This document shows positions 34,977 to 42,915 of a stretch of DNA of 64,000 bases, one piece after another (within the stretch, counting starts at the first letter, position 1; each line of letters starts with the position of its first letter). A program made the position numbers and the translations under genes. Source of the stretch: Dactylosporangium sp. AC04546. GTDB lineage: Bacteria; Actinomycetota; Actinomycetes; Mycobacteriales; Micromonosporaceae. The notes beneath the pieces were generated by a model, which worked only from the letters and a program-made list of their open reading frames with translations, searched no databases and was not told the DNA's origin. Location of the stretch: NCBI RefSeq assembly GCF_022095675.1, contig NZ_JAHYSG010000011.1:1-64000 (forward strand), read 5' to 3'.

Positions 34977-36142
34977 GCCGGCACCGCCTCTCGCGCCTGC
35001 ACCGAGACGAGCCGGATCACGCCGTAGAAGACCAGCCCGTAGACGACGGTCTTGAGCAGCGACGCGCTCTCCCCCCGGAAGCCGTACATCCAGGCGACGG
35101 TGAACAGCAGGCTGAGGTAGGCGTAGACCGGCGACCGGTCGATCCGGTTCACCAGCAGCCGGTGCACCAGCGTGAGCGCGGCGAACAGCACCGGGATGCC
35201 GGCCAGGCCGAAGTTGAGGTACGCCTCGCCGGTGAGCGAGAAACCGTAGCCGGAGTCGCTGCCGGGCGCGTAGCGCTCGACGAGCCACTCGGACAGCGGC
35301 ACCTGCGGGTGGCCAGGCACCAGGTTGACCAGCGCGTGCAGGTAGGAGGCGCCGTGCTGGAACGGGTCAACGGACGGGACGTGGGTCATCACCCACGTGT
35401 CGACGAAGAGCACCGAGCCCTGGTTGAGCACCTGGCCCGCGTCGGTGGGGCCGCCGCCGCGAAGGCCGAACAGGACGGTCGCGCCGAGAAGCAGCGCGAT
35501 CCCGGCCATGATCGGGCGGGTCATCGAGCGGCCGGTGACCAGCTCCCGGTGCAGGATCAGCGCGAAGAGCACGAACACGAAGTCGCGCTCGCCGGTGCTC
35601 AGGCAGTAGGCGACGTACACCACCAGGTTGAGCCGGTACGCGAACCGGCCGACGCTGGTGCGGGCGGCCAGGAAGTACAGGCTGCAGGCGAGCATCTCCA
35701 GCAGCAGGTAGTCGTAGTGGCCGGGGCCGGCGACGCCGATCCGGTCGAGCTTCGTGCCGGCCAGGAAGCCGGTCCCGCCGACGATCAGCACGACGGTCGC
35801 GTACAGCGTCAGGGCGGCCAATACCACCGGCACCAGGGGGTAGTGGTGGTCGACCTCCGACGAGAGCGGATCGCGCAGGTCGCGCCGCTGGCGCACCAGC
35901 AGGCCCGCGGCGAGCACGGCGGCGAACGCGAGCAGCAGCCCGAGGCTCGCCCGGCCGATGAGCATCGTGTTGGTGCCGAAGTAGATCGAGCCGCCGAGCA
36001 GGTAGCTGACGACCGGCCCGAAGCCGAAGACGAAGAAGTAGGCGGCCACGTAGGCCAGCAGGTCGCGGCGGCCCCCGACGAGCAACAGCACCGGCACGGT
36101 CAGCCCGGCCGCCGCCACCGTGTACCAGGGGTCAAAGTGCAC
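34967..36142 (-). CDS. Wzy-like O-antigen/EPS polymerase
   Basis: The 391-residue protein starts at GTG 36142 (VHFDPWYTVAAAG), 9 nt behind GGGAGG. It has 11-12 membrane segments and a large external loop, roughly 250-305, with HGASYLHALVNLVPGHPQVPLSEW, typical of the O-antigen polymerase (oligosaccharide repeat unit polymerase) family. It sits directly after a Wzx-like flippase, the usual partner. The N-terminus overlaps the flippase stop by 11 bp. Confidence 0.87.
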   Translation of the reverse strand: MHFDPWYTVAAAGLTVPVLLLVGGRRDLLAYVAAYFFVFGFGPVVSYLLGGSIYFGTNTMLIGRASLGLLLAFAAVLAAGLLVRQRRDLRDPLSSEVDHHYPLVPVVLAALTLYATVVLIVGGTGFLAGTKLDRIGVAGPGHYDYLLLEMLACSLYFLAARTSVGRFAYRLNLVVYVAYCLSTGERDFVFVLFALILHRELVTGRSMTRPIMAGIALLLGATVLFGLRGGGPTDAGQVLNQGSVLFVDTWVMTHVPSVDPFQHGASYLHALVNLVPGHPQVPLSEWLVERYAPGSDSGYGFSLTGEAYLNFGLAGIPVLFAALTLVHRLLVNRIDRSPVYAYLSLLFTVAWMYGFRGESASLLKTVVYGLVFYGVIRLVSVQAREAVPACA

Positions 36143-37397
36143 GCCGCAGCACCTCCCACTTCGCCAGGGCGTGGACGGCGGCGGCGCCGGCCGTGGCCCA
36201 GGCGGCGCCGGTGACGCCGTAGCGCGGCACGAGCAGCAGCGCGGCGACCACCGCCACCGCGAGCACGGCGGCATTGACGGCGAGCTGGCCGGCGAAGCGG
36301 CGCACCGCGGACAGGGCGGCGTCGAGCATGAAGCAGGCGGCGCCGAGCGCGGTGGCGACGGTCAGCACGGTCAGCGTGGTGGCGTGACCGGCGTACTGCG
36401 GCCCGTAGACGGCCCGCAGCACCCGCGGGCCGAACACGTCGGCCGCCCACACCGCGAGCACGCCGGCGATGGCGACCCCGATCAGCGAGTGGCGCACCAG
36501 CGCCTCGAACCGGCCGTGAGCGCCGGCCGCCCGCAGCTCGGTGAGGCGGGGCAGCAGCGTCTGGGCGACGGCGGAGCACAGCACGTTACCGGTCAGCACC
36601 AGGTAGCCGGCCGCGGCGAAGGCGCCGAGCGCGGCCGCACCGAGGTGGTCCTGGAGCACGTACCGCGGCACGTTCGCGGTGAGCGAGGTGACCCCGGAGG
36701 CGACGCCGAGCGGCAGCGCGGTCCACAGCAGGGCCGGCACCCCGCCCGCGGCCCGGTGCGTGTGCCGGCGCGGGACGAGCGCGGCCGGGTCGGGCCGGTT
36801 CCACCAGCGCCCGGCGAGCGGGGCGGCCACCATGAGCCAGGCGATGAGCGACGCGCCGGCCGAGCCGGCGGCGGCCCAGGCGACGCTGCTGGTGCCGTAG
36901 AGCAGCGCGCCGGTGAAGGCGACGGTGAGCCCGCCGTTGGCCAGCTGAGCCAGGGCGACGCCGCGCTGGTCGTGGTGGCGCTGGAGGTGACCGAGGTAGA
37001 TGTCGCCGGCGCCGTCGAACGCCTTGGCCAGGCCGACCAGCAGCACGACCGCCACCGGCAGGTCGAACAGCACGACGACGACCCCGATCGCGACCAGGGC
37101 CGCGCCCATCGCGACCAGCCGCACCCGCAGGTAGCGGCGGAACGGGTGCTCGCCGGCCGGGTCGGTGACCAGCACGGTGCGCAGCGACAGGTTGGCCAGC
37201 AGCATGACGGGCGCGCCGACGGCGAGGCCGAGCGCGAAGTCGCCGACCATGGCCGGCGTGCCCAGCCGCGCGACGACGACCAGGACCAGCCACTGGGCCA
37301 GCGCGTAGCCGGCGTTGCCGGCGATGCCCCAGCCGACGTTGCCGGCGAAGGACGGGCGTTTCCGGACGGCGACCGCCCGGTGGCGGACGACGGTCAT
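36132..37397 (-). CDS. Wzx-like polysaccharide flippase (MOP superfamily)
   Basis: The 421-residue protein starts at ATG 37397. It has 12-14 predicted membrane segments; NVGWGIAGNAGYALAQWLVLVVVARLGTPAMVGDFALGLAV is split over the first two, with the usual Gly-rich loop. It moves undecaprenyl-PP-linked repeat units across the membrane for polymerisation by the next gene product. ATGA overlap with the upstream GT4 gene. Confidence 0.88.
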   Translation of the reverse strand: MTVVRHRAVAVRKRPSFAGNVGWGIAGNAGYALAQWLVLVVVARLGTPAMVGDFALGLAVGAPVMLLANLSLRTVLVTDPAGEHPFRRYLRVRLVAMGAALVAIGVVVVLFDLPVAVVLLVGLAKAFDGAGDIYLGHLQRHHDQRGVALAQLANGGLTVAFTGALLYGTSSVAWAAAGSAGASLIAWLMVAAPLAGRWWNRPDPAALVPRRHTHRAAGGVPALLWTALPLGVASGVTSLTANVPRYVLQDHLGAAALGAFAAAGYLVLTGNVLCSAVAQTLLPRLTELRAAGAHGRFEALVRHSLIGVAIAGVLAVWAADVFGPRVLRAVYGPQYAGHATTLTVLTVATALGAACFMLDAALSAVRRFAGQLAVNAAVLAVAVVAALLLVPRYGVTGAAWATAGAAAVHALAKWEVLRRAL

Positions 37398-38533
37398 GCT
37401 CTTCGGACCCGTTCGAGCAGGTCGGCGACGGCCCGCGCGGCCGGCTCCTGGGCGAACCGGGCGACGGTCCGCTCGCGGGCCCTGGCCGCGCGCGCGGCCA
37501 GGGTGCCGGCGCGGAACTCGGCGTAGGCCTCGCGGAGCGCCTGGACGAGCGCGTCCACGTCGTCGCGCGGCACCAGCCAGCCCGAGGCCGGGTCGACCGT
37601 CTCCGGCAGCGCGCCGGCGTCGGAGACGATGCTCGGGACGCCCATCGCGCCCGCCTCCAGCGCCGCGCCGTGGTTCTCCGACAGCGACGGGCTCACGCTG
37701 ATGTCGGCGGCGGCGTAGCAGTCGCGGACGTCGAGCACCGAGTCGTACCAGTCGACGGTTTCCGTCCTGAGGTGCTCCAGCCGCCGTTTGTACGCCGCGC
37801 CGGCCGGGCCGAAGCCGCCGCCGAGCAGCACCAGGCGCGCGTCGGGGCGATCCACGGAGAACTCCCGCCAGGCCTTGAGCAGCACGTCGTGGCCCTTGAT
37901 GCCGCGACCGCGATGGGTGAGCCGCTTCGGCGGGTAGACGTAGGCGACCATGCAGGCCAGGAACGTGTCGTCGGTGACGCCCAGCGCCCGGCGGCTGGCC
38001 GCCCGGTAGGCCGGCGACGGCAGGGTGAACCGCTCGACGTCCACGCCGTAGGGGATCGCCGTGGTCCGCGACGCGCCCAGCTCCCGGTAGCGCCGCTCGG
38101 TGTGCTCGCTGCCGGCGATGACCACGGTGTCGAGCCGGCAGAGCAGGCGCTCGACCGCCCGGATAAGGCCCGACTCCAGGTAGAGCGGGCCGGCGACCAT
38201 GTGCACCTTCGGCACGTCACGGCCGAGCGCGGCCAGCCGGACCGCCAGCGCGGACGCGTAGAGGTGGTAGTGCAGCACGTCGGCGTTCAGGTGCCTGAGC
38301 TGGGCCCGCAGGCCCAGCAGGCCGAGCAGGCTCGACCGGCCCGGGCGGAACCGGAAGTCGAACGCGGACTGCACCACCTCGATGCCCCGGTCGTGCAGCG
38401 CCTTACGCAGCCGGCCCTCGTGGCCCGGTGGCAGCACGGCGACCACGTCGTGCCCCCGGGCGCGCAGCTCGTCGAGGTGCGGCAGGGTCCACAGGCCGCC
38501 CTCGTCGGTCTTGATCACCATGGCCACCCTCAT
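37394..38533 (-). CDS. Family 4 glycosyltransferase
   Basis: The 379-residue protein starts at ATG 38533 (MRVAMVIKTDEGGLW), overlapping the previous stop (ATGA). GT-B fold: HYHLYASALAVRLAALG near 92, IPYGVDVERF near 160, LLGGGFGPAG near 232 and PSLSENHGAALEAGAMGVPSI near 285. The Glu pair there is spaced one residue closer than the classic EX7E. In PglA-like pathways such enzymes add the second sugar to the priming sugar; here the exact sugar is unknown. Confidence 0.9.
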   Translation of the reverse strand: MRVAMVIKTDEGGLWTLPHLDELRARGHDVVAVLPPGHEGRLRKALHDRGIEVVQSAFDFRFRPGRSSLLGLLGLRAQLRHLNADVLHYHLYASALAVRLAALGRDVPKVHMVAGPLYLESGLIRAVERLLCRLDTVVIAGSEHTERRYRELGASRTTAIPYGVDVERFTLPSPAYRAASRRALGVTDDTFLACMVAYVYPPKRLTHRGRGIKGHDVLLKAWREFSVDRPDARLVLLGGGFGPAGAAYKRRLEHLRTETVDWYDSVLDVRDCYAAADISVSPSLSENHGAALEAGAMGVPSIVSDAGALPETVDPASGWLVPRDDVDALVQALREAYAEFRAGTLAARAARARERTVARFAQEPAARAVADLLERVRRA

Positions 38534-39153
38534 CGAGCGGGCACTCCCTTCACGGTCGCTTTGGGGTCGACGTCCCGGGTCACGCAAGCGCCGGCGCCGA
38601 CCGTCGCGCCCTCGCCGACCCGCAGGCCCTGCAGCACGCAGGCGGTGGTGCCGATGAGCACCTCGGGGCCGACGTGGCAGTCGCCGGAGATCGCGGCGAG
38701 CGGGTTGACCTGGACGAAGTCGGCCAGCTCGGTGTCGTGGCCGACGGTGGCGTTCTGGTTGAGGTGCACGTGGCGCCCGACGCGGACGTTCGTGGTGACC
38801 CGCGCGCCGGCGAACGCCACGAACCCCTCGTCGACGACCGCGTCGGTGCCGATCGTGGCGGCCGGGTGCACCAGGTTGGCGGCCGGCAGCCCGTGCAGCC
38901 GCAGCCGTTCGTCGATGCGGGCCCGGGTCCGCGGGTCGCCGATGCCGATGACGTAGCCGATCGACGGGCGCTCGTCGCTCAGCCGCGACGTCGGCCCGAG
39001 GAACGGCACCCCGAGGGCCGCGACCCGGTCGAGGTTGCGCTGGCTGGGCCCGTCGTCGACGAACCCCCGCACCGGCAGCCCGGCCGCCCGCGCGATCATG
39101 AGCAGCTCGCGGCCGTGGCCGCCGCAGCCGACGATGACCAGCCCGCTCCTCAT
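38530..39153 (-). CDS. PglD/NeuD-like sugar N-acetyltransferase
   Basis: The 207-residue protein starts at ATG 39153, ATGA-coupled to the sugar transferase. A Rossmann-like N-terminus (LVIVGCGGHGRELLMIARAAG) is followed by a left-handed beta-helix of hexapeptide repeats; HLNQNATVGHDTELADFV near 122 contains the His expected to act as base, and GDCHVGPEVLIGTTACVLQG continues the helix. PglD acetylates the 4-amino group of UDP-4-amino-sugar with acetyl-CoA. The neighbouring PglC-, PglE- and PglF-like genes support this reading. Confidence 0.88.
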   Translation of the reverse strand: MRSGLVIVGCGGHGRELLMIARAAGLPVRGFVDDGPSQRNLDRVAALGVPFLGPTSRLSDERPSIGYVIGIGDPRTRARIDERLRLHGLPAANLVHPAATIGTDAVVDEGFVAFAGARVTTNVRVGRHVHLNQNATVGHDTELADFVQVNPLAAISGDCHVGPEVLIGTTACVLQGLRVGEGATVGAGACVTRDVDPKATVKGVPAR

Positions 39154-39737
39154 CGCCCGCTGCCCTGGAACTCGCGGGCGGTCGCCACGCCGTCGGCGGC
39201 GATGCCCTCGCGGCGCAGGACCGTGCCCACGGTCTCGGCGAGGATGCGCAGGTCGAGGGCGAGCGAGCGGCGCTCGACGTACTCGACGTCGTAGGCGAAC
39301 TTCTGCTCCCAGCTCAGCGCGTTGCGCCCGCGGACCTGGGCCAGGCCGGTGATGCCGGGCCGCACGTCGTGGCGGCGGTGCTGCTCGGCGGTGTACCGGC
39401 CGAGGTAGGCCACCGGCAGCGGCCGCGGCCCGACCAGGCTCATGTCGCCGCGCAGCACGTTCCACAGCGCGGGCAGCTCGTCGAGGCTGCTGGCCCGCAG
39501 GAAGCGGCCGGCCCGGGTGAGCCGCTCGCCGTCGGTGCCCGGGTCGAAGCCGGCGGCGCCGCGCATCGAGCGGAACTTCACCAGCGTGAACGGCGCGCCG
39601 CCGCGCCCGGCCCGCTCCTGGCGGAACAGCACGGGCGCACCCATGGTCAGCCGCACGAAGATCGCGGTCGCGGCGATCACCGGGGCCAGCACGACCGCCG
39701 CGGCGCACGCGCCGACGACGTCCAGGATCCGCTTCAC
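39150..39737 (-). CDS. PglC-like undecaprenyl-phosphate sugar phosphotransferase
   Basis: The 195-residue protein starts at ATG 39737. It is a minimal monotopic phosphoglycosyl transferase: one reentrant N-terminal hydrophobic helix (3-30), FRQERAGRGGAPFTLVKFRSM near 38, SSLDELPALWNVLRGDMSLVGPRPLPV with the catalytic Asp-Glu pair near 85, and DVRPGITGLAQVRGRN near 124. Length and layout match PglC rather than the long WbaP type. It starts each repeat unit on undecaprenyl phosphate. Confidence 0.92.
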   Translation of the reverse strand: MKRILDVVGACAAAVVLAPVIAATAIFVRLTMGAPVLFRQERAGRGGAPFTLVKFRSMRGAAGFDPGTDGERLTRAGRFLRASSLDELPALWNVLRGDMSLVGPRPLPVAYLGRYTAEQHRRHDVRPGITGLAQVRGRNALSWEQKFAYDVEYVERRSLALDLRILAETVGTVLRREGIAADGVATAREFQGSGR

Positions 39738-40831
39738 CGCCGCTCCAGGAACTCGTCGATGGCGGTGAAGATGCGGTCGGGGTCGCGGATGGCCGAGCCG
39801 CTGGGCAGGCTGAGGCCGGTCGCGAAGAGGCGCTCGGCGACGCCGGTCAGCCAGGCGCGGCGGCCGCGGTGCACCGGCTGCATGTGCATCGGCTTCCAGA
39901 CCGGTCGCGTCTCGATGTCGTGCCGGTCGAGGTGCGCGCCGAGCTCGCGGGCCTGCCAGCCGGCCTCGTCGGGATCGACGGCGATCGCCGTCAGCCAGCA
40001 GTTGGCGCCCGGGTCGCCCGCGCCGAGCAGGCGCACGCCCGGCAGGCCGGCGAAGCGCTCGGCGTAGCGCTCCCGCAGCTGCCGGCGCCGCTTGATCATC
40101 TCGTCGAGCCGGCTCAGCTGGGCCCGGCCGAGGGCGGCCAGCAGGTTGCTGAGCCGGTAGTTGTAGCCGACGTCGACGTGTTCGTAGTGCGGGACCGGCT
40201 CGCGGGCCTGGGTGGCCAGGTGCCGGCAGCGGCGGGCGAGGTCCTCGTCGTCGGTGACGACCATGCCGCCGCCGGAGGTGGTCATGATCTTGTTGCCGTT
40301 GAACGACAGGGCGGCTGCCCGGCCGAACGAACCCGCGGGCCTCCCGGCGTGGGTGGCGCCGAGCGCCTCGGCGGCGTCCTCGATGATCGGCACGTCCAGG
40401 GCGGCCAGCGCCGTGTGATCGGCGCAGGAACCGAACAGGTCCACGGGCAGGATCGCCGTGACCCTCTCCTGCCTGATCACCGTTTCGACCAGCGATGCGT
40501 CGATGTTGCCGTCATCGGGCCGGCAGTCCACGAAGACCGGCTCCGCGCCCGTGTAGACGACGGCGTTGGCCGTGGCCGCGAACGTGAGCGTCGGCACGAT
40601 CACCGCGTCGCCCGGGCCGACGCCGAGCGCGAGCAGTGCCAGGTGCAGCGCGGCGGTGCCGGACGAGACGCCGACCGCATGGGCCGTGCCGCAGCGCTCG
40701 GCGATCTCCCGCTCGAACGCGTCGAGATCCGGGCCGACGGGCGCCACCCAACCGGACCGCAGCGCGTTGACCAGGTAGCGCTCCTCGGTGCCCGACACGT
40801 CGGGCGACGACAGGAAGATGCGTGAGCTCAC
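39734..40831 (-). CDS. DegT/DnrJ/EryC1-type sugar aminotransferase (PglE-like)
   Basis: The 365-residue protein starts at GTG 40831 (VSSRIFLSSPDVSG). PLP-binding pattern: VGVSSGTAALHLALLALGVGPGD near 50, IIEDAAEALGA near 155, and the Schiff-base Lys in SFNGNKIMTTSGGG near 183. It transfers an amino group to a 4-keto sugar nucleotide. Next to PglD and PglC homologs, UDP-4-keto-6-deoxy-GlcNAc is the likely substrate (inference). It is first in a run of eight overlapping genes ending at 32036. Confidence 0.9.
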   Translation of the reverse strand: MSSRIFLSSPDVSGTEERYLVNALRSGWVAPVGPDLDAFEREIAERCGTAHAVGVSSGTAALHLALLALGVGPGDAVIVPTLTFAATANAVVYTGAEPVFVDCRPDDGNIDASLVETVIRQERVTAILPVDLFGSCADHTALAALDVPIIEDAAEALGATHAGRPAGSFGRAAALSFNGNKIMTTSGGGMVVTDDEDLARRCRHLATQAREPVPHYEHVDVGYNYRLSNLLAALGRAQLSRLDEMIKRRRQLRERYAERFAGLPGVRLLGAGDPGANCWLTAIAVDPDEAGWQARELGAHLDRHDIETRPVWKPMHMQPVHRGRRAWLTGVAERLFATGLSLPSGSAIRDPDRIFTAIDEFLERR

Positions 40832-40847
40832 CGCGATCCGCCCCCAT

Positions 40848-40852
40848 GGGAG
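40848..40852 (+). promoter_or_regulatory. Ribosome-binding site deciding the phosphatase start
   Basis: GGGAG directly touches a TTG at 40853 but lies 6 nt before GTG 40859, so the latter is preferred. Confidence 0.6.
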
Positions 40853-40858
40853 TTGTCC

Positions 40859-41362
40859 GTGTTGCTGTTCGTGTGCCGGGCCAACCACTGCCGGTCGGCG
40901 ATGGCCGAGCGGCTGGCGGCGTGGCACGGGTTCGCCGCCGAGAGCGCCGGCACCCACGCGGTGCCGGGCCTGGAGATGGCCGGTAACGCGCAGACGGCGC
41001 TGCGCGGGTTCGGCGCCGACCCGGCCGGGTTCCGCAGCCGCCGGCTGACTCCGGCCCTGCTGGCCCGCCCCGACCTGGTGCTGGCCGCGACCCGCGCCGA
41101 GCGCGCCGCGTGCGTGACCCTGGCCCCGGCGGCCGCCGGGCGGACGTTCACGCTGCTCCAGTACGGCCGGTACCTGGCCGCGCTGCCGCCCGGCGACGAC
41201 CCGTTCGACCGGGCCGCGCTGTCGCGGGTGCGCGGGCGGTTGCAGCCCGCCGCACCCGGCGACGACGACCTGGCCGACCCGATCGGCGGACCGCTCGACG
41301 GCTTCCGCGACTGCGCCGACACCATCAACCGCATCCTCAGCCTCCTCGCCGCCCGGCGGTGA
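40859..41362 (+). CDS. Low-molecular-weight protein tyrosine phosphatase
   Basis: The 167-residue protein starts at GTG 40859. The P-loop FVCRANHCRSAMAERL has the CX5R(S) pattern; the usual Gly after the variable residue is Ala. GTHAVPGLEM and a late ADPIGGPLDGFRDCADTI with the general-acid Asp complete the fold. It probably dephosphorylates the Wzc-like kinase encoded tail-to-tail (26-bp overlap), the usual kinase-phosphatase cycle controlling polymer length. Its start is divergent from the aminotransferase, only 27 bp apart. Confidence 0.92.
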   Translation: MLLFVCRANHCRSAMAERLAAWHGFAAESAGTHAVPGLEMAGNAQTALRGFGADPAGFRSRRLTPALLARPDLVLAATRAERAACVTLAPAAAGRTFTLLQYGRYLAALPPGDDPFDRAALSRVRGRLQPAAPGDDDLADPIGGPLDGFRDCADTINRILSLLAARR

Positions 41363-42758
41363 TCGGCTCGTCCGCGAGCGCGGTCTGGACCGGCGGGTGG
41401 GGCCGCTCGGCCTCGCGCGTGCCGTAGTAGGCGTAGGTGTAGCCGTCGCCGTCGGCGCCCTTCGCGGCGTTGAGCACGCAGCCGAACAGCCGGGCGGAGA
41501 CCGCCTCGACCGCGGCGACCGCCGACTGGACCTGCGCGACGCTCGTCTTGCCGGCCCGGGTCACCAGCACGGCCCCGTCGGCGCGGCTGGCGACAACCGC
41601 GGCGTCGGTGACGACGAGCAGCGGCGAGGTGTCCACGACGACGTAGTCGTAGGCCTCGCTGACCGTCGCGAGCAGCTTCGCCATCTGCTGCGAGCCGAGC
41701 AGCTCGCTCGGGTTGGGCGGGATCGAGCCGCTGGCCAGCACCCACAGGTCGCGGTCGCCCCAGCGCTGCACGGCGGTGTCGAGGTCGACCTGGCCCACGA
41801 GGACGTTGGTGAGGCCGACGGCGCCTTCGAGGTCGAGGTAGGTGGCGAGCTTCGGGCGGCGCACGTCGGCGTCGACCAGCAGCACGCGGTGCCCGGCCTC
41901 GGCGAGCACGATGGCGAGGTTGCAGGCGATCGTGGACTTGCCCTCGTCGGGCAGGGCGCTGGTCACCACGACGCAGCGGGCACTGCGGTCGGGGTCGACG
42001 AACTGGAGGTTGGTGCGCAGGTGCCGGAGCGCCTCGCCGCGGGGCGACCAGGCCGCGTCCTCGACGAGGAGCGGTGCCTCCCTGGCCCGCGGATCCAGTG
42101 GTACCGCCGCGAGGATCGCCTTTCCCGAGGCGTGCCGCAGCGCGGTGACCGACCGGACCGAGTTGTCGAGGATCTCCCGCAGCACGGCGAGCGCGGCGCC
42201 GACCACGAGCCCGGCCAGGAGGGCCAGCCCGAAGTTGCGGGCCGGCCGGGGCCCGACCGGGTCGGTGCTGACCCGCGGGCCGCTCACCACGTCGACCCGC
42301 ACGGTCGGGGTGTCACCGCCGGGCGGGGTCTCCAGCACCGCGACCAGCGCCTCGAACCGCATGGCGACCGCCTGGGCGATGCGCAGCGCGCGGGCGCTGT
42401 CGGTGTCGACGACGGTGACGTCGAGCAGCACGGTGTCGGGCACGGTGCGCGCGGACAGGCGCCGCTTCACGCCGTCGGCGGTGAGCCCGACACCGGGATC
42501 CTGTGCGACGGCGCGGGCCAGCCGGTCGCTGCTGATGAGCGTCACGTACGAGCGGGCCCGCTGCTGCGAGAAGAGGCCGCCCTGATAGGCGTCGGTGATG
42601 CCGCTGCTGGGCGTGCTGACGAAGAACGTGACCCCGGCCGCGTATGTCGGCGCCGTCGTCGCCGTGACGATCACGGCTCCCACCAGCGCGAGGCACGCCG
42701 TCGTGGCCACCAGCCACCAGCGTTTGCGGACCGCGCTGACATAGTCGCGCAGCTCCAT
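41337..42758 (-). CDS. Wzc-like chain-length determinant and BY-kinase
   Basis: The 473-residue protein starts at ATG 42758. N-terminal Wzz domain (1-180) with membrane segments at 15-35 and 175-195 and FFVSTPSSGITDAYQGGLFSQQRA between. Cytoplasmic BY-kinase: SALPDEGKST (Walker A, about 270), VLLVDADVRRP (A') and YVVVDTSPLLV (B). A C-terminal tyrosine cluster (Y440, Y442, Y444, Y445) is the autophosphorylation site. Actinobacterial members fuse both parts, as here. It sets chain length and activity of the Wzy machine. Confidence 0.94.
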   Translation of the reverse strand: MELRDYVSAVRKRWWLVATTACLALVGAVIVTATTAPTYAAGVTFFVSTPSSGITDAYQGGLFSQQRARSYVTLISSDRLARAVAQDPGVGLTADGVKRRLSARTVPDTVLLDVTVVDTDSARALRIAQAVAMRFEALVAVLETPPGGDTPTVRVDVVSGPRVSTDPVGPRPARNFGLALLAGLVVGAALAVLREILDNSVRSVTALRHASGKAILAAVPLDPRAREAPLLVEDAAWSPRGEALRHLRTNLQFVDPDRSARCVVVTSALPDEGKSTIACNLAIVLAEAGHRVLLVDADVRRPKLATYLDLEGAVGLTNVLVGQVDLDTAVQRWGDRDLWVLASGSIPPNPSELLGSQQMAKLLATVSEAYDYVVVDTSPLLVVTDAAVVASRADGAVLVTRAGKTSVAQVQSAVAAVEAVSARLFGCVLNAAKGADGDGYTYAYYGTREAERPHPPVQTALADEPITAGRRGG

Positions 42759-42915
42759 GCGCCATGACCTCCCGTAGCCGCTTCCTTACGAAGCGTGACA
42801 CACGGGAGGTAGGCCAGAGATGAAACCGTCTAATTTCCCCGATAAGGTTTTTACCCGACATTCCCCCTGGCAATCGTGAAGAATGATCGCCATCCGACGC
42901 TGTTGGGGGATCTGG

